From assembly GCA_013696525.1 (NCBI GenBank), contig JACCYK010000233.1, forward strand, positions 1 to 7,934: a DNA stretch of 7,934 bases, written 5' to 3'. Within the stretch, counting starts at the first letter, position 1. Every line of letters starts with the position of its first letter. This document shows positions 1 to 5,679 of the stretch, in pieces. The DNA comes from Chloroflexia bacterium (GTDB taxonomy: Bacteria; Chloroflexota; Chloroflexia; Thermomicrobiales; UBA6265). The notes beneath the pieces were generated by a model. The model ran no database searches. It was not told the origin of the DNA and saw only the letters and a program-made list of their open reading frames with translations. Position numbers and translations under genes: made by a program.

Positions 1-517
1 GCACCATCCCTATCATCGGGATGGCCAGCAGGGCGTCAGCCAGCTCGGCTGCCTCGGCCGAGATGCCGCGCAACTCATTGCCAAACACGATCGCGACCGG
101 CCCGCTGAAATCGGATCGATAGAGGTCTACGCTCTGTGGCTCGATGGATGTGGCCACGATCGTCAATCCCTGCCGTCGCAGGTGCTGGTAGCAGCCGGCG
201 ATCGACTCGTACCGCTCGACCTCGATCCATTTCGCCGCGCTGGCCGACGTGGTCCGGGCGAAGGCTTCCGCCGGCGGCGGCTCGATGGAATAGACCGTAT
301 GTACCCGGAGCACACCAACCGCATCACACGTCCGGAGGACCGCGCTGACATTGTGCGGGTCAAGCACGTTCTCGAGGACGATGGTAAGATCAGGCTGCCG
401 GTGGGCCAGCACCCGCGCGATGCGGCGCTGCCGCCGCTCCGATCGCGGCCACCGGCCGGACCGCATCGCCTCGAGTTTGGCGAGTCGCCGCCGTTCGCTC
501 CCGAGCTGGCTCCTCAT
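1..517 (-). CDS. trmH: TrmH-family tRNA (guanosine-2'-O)-methyltransferase, 3' end beyond left edge
   Basis: SpoU/TrmH (SPOUT) methyltransferase, predicted to move a methyl group from S-adenosylmethionine to the 2'-OH of G18 in the tRNA D-loop, in the cytoplasm. The window holds the first 172 residues. An Arg-rich N-terminus (about residues 1-40) leads into RQPDLTIVLENV and DPHNVSAVLRTCDAVGV (residues 40-68), which carry the conserved Asn56 and the catalytic-type Arg62. Near the cut come IVFGNELRGIS and IPMIGMV, parts of the knotted cofactor-binding region. The final SLNVSVA-type motif would lie outside the window. The protein resembles E. coli TrmH closely in motif order (RQPDLT, PHNVSA, IPMIGMV), with an N-terminus about 20 residues longer. 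ATG at 517 is the first plausible start after an in-frame TAA (530-532), which is the stop of the upstream small gene only 12 bases away, so the two are probably co-transcribed. The exact target nucleotide is inferred from the family. Confidence 0.93.
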   Translation of the reverse strand, partial: MRSQLGSERRRLAKLEAMRSGRWPRSERRQRRIARVLAHRQPDLTIVLENVLDPHNVSAVLRTCDAVGVLRVHTVYSIEPPPAEAFARTTSASAAKWIEVERYESIAGCYQHLRRQGLTIVATSIEPQSVDLYRSDFSGPVAIVFGNELRGISAEAAELADALLAIPMIGMV

Positions 518-529
518 CCATTTGGGCCT

Positions 530-832
530 TTAAGTACGCACCAGCGCGGCCGGTTCCTGATGGCCGTTCTCGGGGATCGGGCCCGTCGGCCCGGCCGGCT
601 TCCGGCGGCGACGGGACCGGCCCACGAAAATACGCCAGTAGTTGCCGGGCAGGTCGTACTGACACGGCAACCATTCGTCGGTGAAGCCACGCGCCACAAT
701 GTCGTCGAGCGGTTCCTCGCAATTCGTCGTCTTATCGTAGCGATGCTCACTCCCGCAGAAGGGGCAACGCGCCACCAGGAACACCGCTGTTGGCATCGTG
801 AGAAGGCGCCCGCGAACTTTCGGTAGATCCAT
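530..832 (-). CDS. Small CPxCG-type hypothetical protein upstream of trmH
   Basis: I do not recognise the family. The 100-residue product has a CPFCGSEHRYD stretch (about residues 23-34), a knuckle typical of zinc-binding proteins. Further cysteines follow at NCEEP and LPCQYD, so a mononuclear site with mixed Cys/His ligands is possible. The middle (GFTDEW, LPGNYWRIFVG) looks like ordinary folded protein, and the C-terminus is basic (RSRRRRKP) then low-complexity. ATG at 832 has GGAG eight bases upstream; Met13 (MPTAVF) is an alternative start. The stop lies 12 bases before the trmH start on the same strand, which suggests an operon and perhaps a role connected with RNA, but that link is inference. 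The longer overlapping frames here (182-826 on the plus strand, 514-1107 on the minus) have no recognisable motifs and look like shadows. Confidence 0.68.
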   Translation of the reverse strand: MDLPKVRGRLLTMPTAVFLVARCPFCGSEHRYDKTTNCEEPLDDIVARGFTDEWLPCQYDLPGNYWRIFVGRSRRRRKPAGPTGPIPENGHQEPAALVRT

Positions 833-994
833 TCAGGTCGCTCCGATATCAATCCTCGTCGTCGAGCGTTCGAACGATCGCCAGTACCCGCCATCGCCCT
901 TGTCAAGCCCAGTATGACGCGGAAGGCAACGCGACAACTACCAGCCAGCCGTCCGATCGCATGGGATTGCCGGCTCAGCCCAACGGCCATCGCA

Positions 995-1321
995 TTAGCG
1001 GTTGCTTCGACCACCCTCATCGCGGATGAGGAGGCGCAATCGGTCACTGTCTTCCAGTGCATCATCATCCGGGTCGTCGGGATGGAGCTCGTGATTCGCT
1101 CCGCCATTCACCGCGACCAGCGTCAGGAGCGGCGGCCGTCCGATCGCTGGTTCATGCACGAGTCGGTCGAGGTCAGACAGGGCGACCGCCAGCGCCCGAC
1201 AATCGGGACACGGCATGCGACCAGACATGCTCGAACAGCCACACCGATCGAGGGCCTGCTTGATGGCGCGTCGGATGACCGTGGCATCGCCTTGATCCAG
1301 ATTCAGGCTCACGACACGCAT
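995..1321 (-). CDS. Small cysteine-containing hypothetical protein
   Basis: The 108-residue protein is of unknown function. Its N-terminal part reads as a real helical fold (MRVVSLNLDQGDATVIRRAI onward). It is followed by CGCSSMSGRMPCPDC (about residues 27-41), where two cysteines in CxC and two in CxxC spacing could bind a metal. The rest (LAVALSDLDRLVHEPAI) is helix-like, and the C-terminal third is acidic then Arg-rich. ATG at 1321 is preceded by AGAGGA with about five bases of spacing, a good ribosome site. It lies 162 bases upstream of the next small gene (530-832) on the same strand and may head the same transcript. Both small proteins carry clustered cysteines, but their sequences do not look alike. 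A plus-strand ORF over the same bases (914-1519) shows no convincing domain. Confidence 0.7.
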   Translation of the reverse strand: MRVVSLNLDQGDATVIRRAIKQALDRCGCSSMSGRMPCPDCRALAVALSDLDRLVHEPAIGRPPLLTLVAVNGGANHELHPDDPDDDALEDSDRLRLLIRDEGGRSNR

Positions 1322-1382
1322 ACAGTCCTCTTCATGGGTAGCCCGACGACAGCCAAGCGGCGCCGGGAACGCGGAAGTTCAG

Positions 1383-1400
1383 CACCGGGCAACGCCGGTG
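1383..1400. repeat. Perfect 6-bp inverted repeat in leader of the 995-1321 gene
   Basis: CACCGG (1383-1388) and CCGGTG (1395-1400) flank the six-base loop GCAACG. It sits about 60-80 bases upstream of the ATG at 1321, so it would lie in the 5' leader if transcription starts farther out. It could be an mRNA hairpin or an operator half-site pair. In GC-rich DNA a 6-bp stem may be chance. Confidence 0.35.
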
Positions 1401-1577
1401 ACAAGCAACGCCCAGGTTGGGGAGACAACATGCACAAAGGTAGAAGCTTGATCGCCGCCCCCCACCCGGATTGCGGTCAAGATGCCGCTAGAGTACAACG
1501 TGTGGCGTTCCCTGGCTAGACCCTCGTTGCCATGTTGTCACCGTGTCGATCGCCACGTTCGGCGCTGAAGCATCCGA

Positions 1578-1601
1578 TCTTCGGCCAAAAACCGGCCAAG
1601 A
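1578..1601. repeat. GGCC-cored hairpin in intergenic region
   Basis: TCTTCGGCC (1578-1586) can pair with GGCCAAGA (1594-1601) over eight base pairs with one bulged C, closing the loop AAAAACC. There is no T-run on either strand, so it is not a standard intrinsic terminator. Possible small-RNA, leader or protein-binding structure; function unknown. Confidence 0.35.
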
Positions 1602-1803
1602 CACGCGGCATCGTCAAGGTCGAAGGTGGGCGTTCAGTCATGCTCGAAACCTGATCGGGTGCCTCCGGTGACACCAAGGACAGTGCCCCGGCGTTGCATT
1701 CGGTGGTAGGGTTAAGTCGGGAGCTTTGTGACTCGACCGCGGACAAATGGTGTTCTCGTTGTCGGCGACATCCAAACCGGAACACGAACCCGCGCTCGAG
1801 ATC

Positions 1804-1808
1804 GGAGG
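1804..1808 (+). promoter_or_regulatory. Ribosome binding site fixing the GTG start at 1814
   Basis: GGAGG lies five bases before GTG 1814. The open frame extends upstream to a TTG at 1694, but only this GTG has a strong ribosome site and it places a basic-plus-hydrophobic export segment close to the N-terminus. Confidence 0.7.
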
Positions 1809-1813
1809 ACAAC

Positions 1814-2533
1814 GTGGGACACTTTTCAGGCAAAGATTCAGCGACGACCGAGACGCTCCGTGAGTGGTCGATCCGCCGCCTGCGGGCGATGCTGGCCGTG
1901 GCCGGCGGGGCGGCAGCAACGTCGTCCCTGTCGGTCGTTGGCTCGGCGGCCAAGGAATCGACGGATGCGGAGCGACGGCAGCGCCAGCGTGACCGCGAGC
2001 GCGATGATGACGTTGACGGCCGGAAGACGCGCGATCGCGACGATCAGGACGAGGGGGATACCGAGGACCGGTTCGCGGTTTTCCGGGCCCAGCATGCGGC
2101 GCTGATGGAGCGGGTTTCCAACCCGACACGGCGGACAACCGCTCTACAGTCGGCCGATGATCCAGATCAGCGGCGATCGCGGAATACAGAGTCTGACGCG
2201 AGCGACGACGGGCTTGATCGCCGGCGAAGTCGTCAAGACGCGGACCGCGATGCGAACAACGACGGCGATGAGTCCGCCGAGAATCGCGCCGGGTCAATTC
2301 AGATCCCGCAGGTGGCCGGCTCCGATCCGCCAGAGACCACTGGCGGCGATGCCCTCCGGGTTGGCTCCGGCGACACCTTCGCCTCGGTCGATTCCGAGAC
2401 GGGTACCGCCATTGCCGAATCGAATGGGGTACGGGCAATTGCCGGGCCAGACGGCGCCTTCATCGAAGGGACGCCCGGCGGTTCGCCGCCGCCGTCGGGC
2501 GGCGACAACAACGGGGACGATTTCAGTAGCTAA
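1814..2533 (+). CDS. Exported Arg/Asp-rich low-complexity protein
   Basis: The 239-residue protein belongs to no family I recognise. Residues 16-46 look like an export signal: a basic SIRRLR segment, then a small-residue hydrophobic run (AMLAVAGGAAATSS) and a possible cut site near VVGSAA. The twin Arg is only loosely Tat-like. After that the chain is highly charged and low in complexity: residues 50-85 and 115-155 are dominated by Arg, Asp, Gln and Glu, separated by one amphipathic helix-like piece (RFAVFRAQHAALMERV, 86-101). Residues 160-215 are Gly/Ser/Asp/Ala-rich with a beta-like alternation (GDTFASVDSETG, VRAIAGPDGAFIEG), and the tail is Gly/Pro/Ser/Asn/Asp-rich. No catalytic motif is visible. 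It is probably an intrinsically disordered, calcium- or wall-associated surface protein, but that is inference. The gene stands alone and faces the gene ending at 2617, leaving 83 bases between them. Confidence 0.72.
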   Translation: MGHFSGKDSATTETLREWSIRRLRAMLAVAGGAAATSSLSVVGSAAKESTDAERRQRQRDRERDDDVDGRKTRDRDDQDEGDTEDRFAVFRAQHAALMERVSNPTRRTTALQSADDPDQRRSRNTESDASDDGLDRRRSRQDADRDANNDGDESAENRAGSIQIPQVAGSDPPETTGGDALRVGSGDTFASVDSETGTAIAESNGVRAIAGPDGAFIEGTPGGSPPPSGGDNNGDDFSS

Positions 2534-2578
2534 CAGGTGTTGTTCGGCCTCCGTGGCTGGAATCTCGTTCAACGGCGG

Positions 2579-2596
2579 GCCGGAGCAACGGCCGGC
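2579..2596. terminator. Possible weak bidirectional terminator hairpin
   Basis: GCCGG (2579-2583) and CCGGC (2592-2596) can form a 5-bp stem around an 8-base loop between two convergent genes. A second palindrome, CCCGA-GT-TCGGG, follows at 2604-2615. Neither has a T-run, so intrinsic termination is doubtful; the convergent position is the main support. Confidence 0.3.
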
Positions 2597-2616
2597 ACCA
2601 TCACCCGAGTTCGGGA

Positions 2617-4416
2617 TCAGTCGCGATTGACTCGCGTGCGCGTGGCTGGATGCGGCGGAATCTCCTGGTCTTGCTCATCGATGCCGCCAACCCGGATCGT
2701 CGGTCGCTCAGCCGCGTCGTCCCTACTCAACGGCTGATCCCGACCGGCGAACGGGTCAAACACGGGTTCCGCGGCCGTATCGTCGGCGAACGGCCAGTCC
2801 TGACCAAGGGCCGCCGGTTCCTCCGCCACCACGACCGTTGGCGCGACCGCGACCGTGGCCGTGGTTGCGGCGCCGAAGTCTTGGCCCTCGTTTGTCATCT
2901 GCAGCCGATAGTGGACAATCCAGTCAGCCATCCCGGTCGCCTCCGGCAGCGCGCAGGCGGTGGGTGTCCCACAAGAGAGGGCGAGATAATTGGTCAGCGC
3001 CGCCTCGGGTTGAAGGGGCGAGACCGCGCCGGCCTCCGCCATGATCTCGGCCCCGACCCGGATGTTCGTTGCTGGATCGAACCACTCGCCGCGGTGGACG
3101 CCTCTGGCTATCAATTCCTCCACCGGCACGAACATCAGGCCGACGCCTCCGGTCGCGGACTGACCATACAGGTCGCCACGCGAAGTCACCCGAATCGCGG
3201 TGGCCAGGAGTTCCACCGGCACCCCGGTCTCGGCGGCGGCCTGGTCGAGCTCGGATCGCCAGAGCACGATCGGGTCTTCGCGGGCGTCATTCCCGGCGAC
3301 CACGAGGTCGCCCGGCACGATCAGCACCTCCGGCACGATCACGTCTGCCGGGAAGATCGCGGCCCGCACCGTTGTCGCGATCGAATCACCCAACGTCGCC
3401 GCCGGGTACTCCCCAATCTGGACCCCGTCACGCCGGGAGGTGATGAGTGACGGGTTGTCCGTGCTGATCAGCGACGACGAGCCGGGTGATCGCGTGATCG
3501 CGGGTTGATGAACGGCGACGGCCGGCACGGCGCCACAGTCTGAGCCGGCCGTGGCGCGCCTGGCCGCCATGGCCACGTCGCACCCGGCGAGCGCGGTCGG
3601 GGCTACACCGACACCGGCGGTCACTTCTACCCGGCCGCCCGGCGGCTCACCCTTCGATCGCACCGAGGTCACCGGTTTCGAAGCCGCTTTGGGATCGGCC
3701 GCGACCGCCTTGGGGACCGCAACCGGCTTGGCAACCGGGACCACCGCCAGCGGTTTCGGACCGGATTCGACAACGAGTGGCGGCGCCTTCGCCGGCGGGA
3801 GATCGATTGTCTCGGCGACAACCGGCGCGTCTAGCGGCTCCAGGAGCGGTAGTACCGCGATTGAGTCATCGAGCGGCGCGTCGAGCACCTCAATATCGTC
3901 GATCGGAGCGTCCAATACCTCCTCGGCAACTTGAATCGGTGCATCCAGTATTTCTTCGGCAACTTGGATCGGTGCATCCAACACTTCTTCGACGACTGGC
4001 ACCGGCTCGTCCAACACCTCGGCGGTATCGAGCGGCGCATCCAGCGGCTCGAAATCGTCGATGGGCTCGACGACCTGCACTGGTCCATCAAGCACGTCGT
4101 CCCGATCAAGTGGACCGTCAAGTGGCTCATCAAGCAGCCCATCAAGCTGCTCATCGGGGTCGACCTGGGCAGCGCTCACCAACGATGGCTCCGCCCGTTC
4201 ACCGCTGCTGGCAAGCGGTGAGGGATCAATGAGCTGATCGTTGACAGCCCGCGAAAGCAAGGTGAACACGGCCGGATCTTGCCCGCTGGCAGCCCCCTTC
4301 GGGATCGGCATCGAAATCAGTCCTCGCTCGCCGAACAGCAGCGTCCCGGCGTCACTCCCGAGCAGGGTAGAGAGCGCCGCGATCACGACCTGGAGCAATG
4401 TCATTCCGCTTGGCAT
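2617..4416 (-). CDS. Envelope protein with acidic LDAP repeats and degenerate lytic-transglycosylase (SLT-like) domain
   Basis: The protein has 599 residues. A hydrophobic N-terminal segment (about 5-28) probably exports or anchors it, though no basic cluster precedes it. Residues 88-198 are an acidic LD[AGE]P repeat region. Residues 203-262 are a Pro/Ala/Lys/Val linker. Residues 385-485 resemble the SLT fold: GVPVELLATAIRVTSRGDLY, SATGGVGLMFVPVEEL, FDPATNIRVGAEIMAEAG and a final ALTNYLALSCG matching the usual AAYNAG region. Active lytic transglycosylases have Glu in the ES pair of the first motif and GLMQ in the second. Here they are Thr411-Ser and GLMF, so wall cleavage by the normal mechanism is doubtful and a peptidoglycan-binding or structural role is likelier. 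Four cysteines (279, 294, 482, 488) could form disulphides. The C-terminal 100 residues are low-complexity and acidic. ATG 4416 has GGAG about six bases upstream. It follows the SprT-like gene by 70 bases on the same strand. Confidence 0.82.
   Translation of the reverse strand: MPSGMTLLQVVIAALSTLLGSDAGTLLFGERGLISMPIPKGAASGQDPAVFTLLSRAVNDQLIDPSPLASSGERAEPSLVSAAQVDPDEQLDGLLDEPLDGPLDRDDVLDGPVQVVEPIDDFEPLDAPLDTAEVLDEPVPVVEEVLDAPIQVAEEILDAPIQVAEEVLDAPIDDIEVLDAPLDDSIAVLPLLEPLDAPVVAETIDLPPAKAPPLVVESGPKPLAVVPVAKPVAVPKAVAADPKAASKPVTSVRSKGEPPGGRVEVTAGVGVAPTALAGCDVAMAARRATAGSDCGAVPAVAVHQPAITRSPGSSSLISTDNPSLITSRRDGVQIGEYPAATLGDSIATTVRAAIFPADVIVPEVLIVPGDLVVAGNDAREDPIVLWRSELDQAAAETGVPVELLATAIRVTSRGDLYGQSATGGVGLMFVPVEELIARGVHRGEWFDPATNIRVGAEIMAEAGAVSPLQPEAALTNYLALSCGTPTACALPEATGMADWIVHYRLQMTNEGQDFGAATTATVAVAPTVVVAEEPAALGQDWPFADDTAAEPVFDPFAGRDQPLSRDDAAERPTIRVGGIDEQDQEIPPHPATRTRVNRD
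3823..4155 (-). repeat. In-gene LD[AGE]P repeat tract, including 33-bp tandem units
   Basis: This tract encodes residues 88-198 of the SLT-like protein. LD followed by A, G or E and then P recurs with variable spacing. Around residues 146-178 the period is a regular 11 residues: LDAPIQVAEEI, LDAPIQVAEEV, LDAPIDDIEV, corresponding to 33-base units near 3886-3981. The DNA copies differ at synonymous positions, so the array is not freshly duplicated. It likely forms an extended acidic spacer. Confidence 0.8.
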
Positions 4417-4486
4417 TGTTCTCCACCCGCTCCCTCGTCCACACCAGCCAGCGCGGCCGGTAGCGCCGCCGGTCCGCGCACTTGCG

Positions 4487-5053
4487 TCAGATCGAGATCG
4501 ATGCCGCCGGCACCGGCGCTAGCTCACGCTCCAGTCGCAAGACAAATCGGCGATCAAATCGAGCGGAGCACCGACCACACGACCACGTCCCGCGAACCCG
4601 GCGAAGAATGCGCCGGCCACACGTCGCGCACGTGTAGACGTACCGAAACGGCCGTCGAACCACCGGCATCAGTGCCGCGCGAATCTCCGCCAGCGAAGCG
4701 CCGGTCACCTCCGCCACCCGAACGGCGATGCGATCATAGCCATGCTTGGCGTGCCGTCGCCGGTCGCCATCGAGCGCATCGCGGAAGTGAATCAGCTCCT
4801 CGGCCACCACCACTTCGACCGCTCTCGGCCGCGTGCGGTCGATCCGCTCCAGGTTGATCAAAATGGCATGCTGATCGCGATCCGGCATCGAGACGTAGGC
4901 GCCGCCGACCGTCCCGCTGAGGCGACGGCCCAGCCACCGTTCGAACGTCCGCCGGTCGGTCGTGGCCCGCAACCGCTCATGCGGCACCGCGAGTACGGCC
5001 ACGTACCGCTGGAGCAAGGTGATCGTTTCGGCATCGGATACGTCAAGCAGCAT
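4487..5053 (-). CDS. SprT-like protein with C-terminal zinc ribbon and altered HExxH motif
   Basis: The 188-residue protein is related by layout to SprT/Spartan-type zinc metalloproteins. Residues 78-90 (AVEVVVAEELIHF) occupy the place of the metalloprotease helix, and HAKHGYDRIA (101-110) matches the downstream HGxxW-like element that gives the third metal ligand. A zinc ribbon follows: YTCATC (Cys142, Cys145) and SCGRC (Cys159, Cys162), as in SprT proteins. The first His of HExxH is replaced by Glu85, giving EELIH; His89 and His104 remain. The metal could therefore be bound by Glu/His/His, or the protein may be inactive. ATG 5053 has only a weak GGGTGAG upstream. The gene is divergent from the receiver gene at 5173 and precedes the SLT-like gene by 70 bases, so these two may share a transcript. 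The SprT assignment is inferred from motif order. Confidence 0.72.
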   Translation of the reverse strand: MLLDVSDAETITLLQRYVAVLAVPHERLRATTDRRTFERWLGRRLSGTVGGAYVSMPDRDQHAILINLERIDRTRPRAVEVVVAEELIHFRDALDGDRRRHAKHGYDRIAVRVAEVTGASLAEIRAALMPVVRRPFRYVYTCATCGRRILRRVRGTWSCGRCSARFDRRFVLRLERELAPVPAASISI

Positions 5054-5158
5054 CTAGACTCACCCGGAGGCACAAGTCGAGGTCGCGCCATCAGTTGACT
5101 CGCAATACGATCGACATCCCATGCGGGGGGTGGGCACTTGTAGAATACCGCATTTGCC

Positions 5159-5167
5159 GGAGGAGGG
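5159..5167 (+). promoter_or_regulatory. Strong ribosome binding site for GTG 5173
   Basis: GGAGGAGGG ends five bases before GTG 5173. This decides the start: the in-frame TTG at 5095 has no ribosome site, and the 26 residues it would add show no domain. A TAGAAT that could serve as a -10 box lies just upstream at 5141-5146, without a recognisable -35 box. Confidence 0.72.
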
Positions 5168-5172
5168 AAGAG

Positions 5173-5679
5173 GTGGCCGAGTCAACATCCCCGAACCCAA
5201 GCCATCAGCGGCCGGCAGCGGTGCGCCCTCATGTGTTGGTGGTCACCAATGATCAGGATCTGCGTGATTTTTTGCAAGAGGGATTGTTGCTTGGCGGATG
5301 CTGGGTCAGCGTCATCGCCAGTGGCGTCCAGACGCTCGAAGTCTTTCGCCTTCGCTCATTTGACCTGGTCGTCATCGATGCCGCCTTGACCGGCATGAGC
5401 GCGATCGAGCTGATTCGCCGGCTGCGGCGAGAGCCGCGCGACGAGCGGACGGGAATGCCTCGAACCGATGTCCCGCTCCTGCTGATTGCCGAGTCGCCCG
5501 TGGTCGAAGCGGAGGCGGTCAGCGCCGGCGTCACCGCCGTCGTCGTGCCGCCGATTGACCTGGAAACGCTGCTTTCGCTGGTTCACGACAGCATCCAGCA
5601 CTGGCGGCTCCGATATCCAAACCGGCCCTGGGCGGACCAGGTGGCTCAAGCGTCAAACCGAAAAGGTCAGGATCGCTGA
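5173..5679 (+). CDS. Stand-alone atypical response-regulator receiver protein
   Basis: The 168-residue protein is a single CheY-like domain (about residues 20-140) with a short N-terminal tail and a C-terminal extension but no DNA-binding or enzymatic output domain. The fold is clear: VLVVTNDQDLRDFL, FDLVVIDAALTGMSAIELIRRLR, PLLLIAES and a C-terminal IDLETLLSLV helix. The usual phosphoacceptor is kept as Asp69. The acidic pair that binds magnesium is Thr25-Asn26 (Asp27 follows), the switch Thr is Ala106, and the conserved Lys before Pro is Pro126. Phosphorylation by the normal route is therefore uncertain, and it may work as a protein-interaction module. A loop after the fourth helix (EPRDERTGMPRTD) is longer than usual. 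No histidine kinase is visible in the window. It is divergent from the SprT-like gene, and its last 27 bases overlap the end of the S41 protease gene on the other strand. Confidence 0.85.
   Translation: MAESTSPNPSHQRPAAVRPHVLVVTNDQDLRDFLQEGLLLGGCWVSVIASGVQTLEVFRLRSFDLVVIDAALTGMSAIELIRRLRREPRDERTGMPRTDVPLLLIAESPVVEAEAVSAGVTAVVVPPIDLETLLSLVHDSIQHWRLRYPNRPWADQVAQASNRKGQDR

Larger units (their letters stand above)
1322..1813. other. Intergenic stretch of about 490 bases between divergent genes
   Basis: This region separates the leftward gene starting at 1321 from the rightward gene starting at 1814, so it should hold promoters for both. I could not find a convincing pair of -35 and -10 boxes on either strand. 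ORFs that cross it have biased, motif-free translations. It does contain two local inverted repeats (around 1383-1400 and 1578-1601), listed separately. No tRNA-like fold or recognised riboswitch core was found. Confidence 0.6.

Noticed and set aside
876..906. Perfect TTGACA -35 box on the minus strand (906-901) upstream of the gene at 530-832
   Set aside because: At normal spacing the -10 position reads TGGCGA or TACTGG, so there is no acceptable partner box.
514..1107. 197-codon minus-strand ORF overlapping both small genes and the trmH start
   Set aside because: Its translation lacks the cysteine motifs and the good ribosome sites of the two shorter frames, and it would overlap both of them.
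1640..1680. Sequence ACCTGATCGGGTG resembling part of a thiamine pyrophosphate riboswitch
   Set aside because: The matching CTGAGA arm and the rest of the conserved core are absent, and the downstream gene is not a thiamine gene.
1638..2438. 266-codon minus-strand ORF opposite the Arg/Asp-rich gene
   Set aside because: Its translation is Arg/Pro/His-rich without a domain, as expected for an antisense shadow in GC-rich DNA. The plus-strand frame has the ribosome site and the export-like segment.
3823..4155. Repeat tract considered as a CRISPR array
   Set aside because: The repeats lie inside an open frame, have a 33-base coding period with synonymous changes, and have no unique spacers.
5095..5146. 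TTGACT (5095-5100) with TAGAAT (5141-5146) as a promoter for the receiver gene
   Set aside because: The two boxes are 40 bases apart, too far for one sigma-70 promoter. TAGAAT alone may still be a -10 box.
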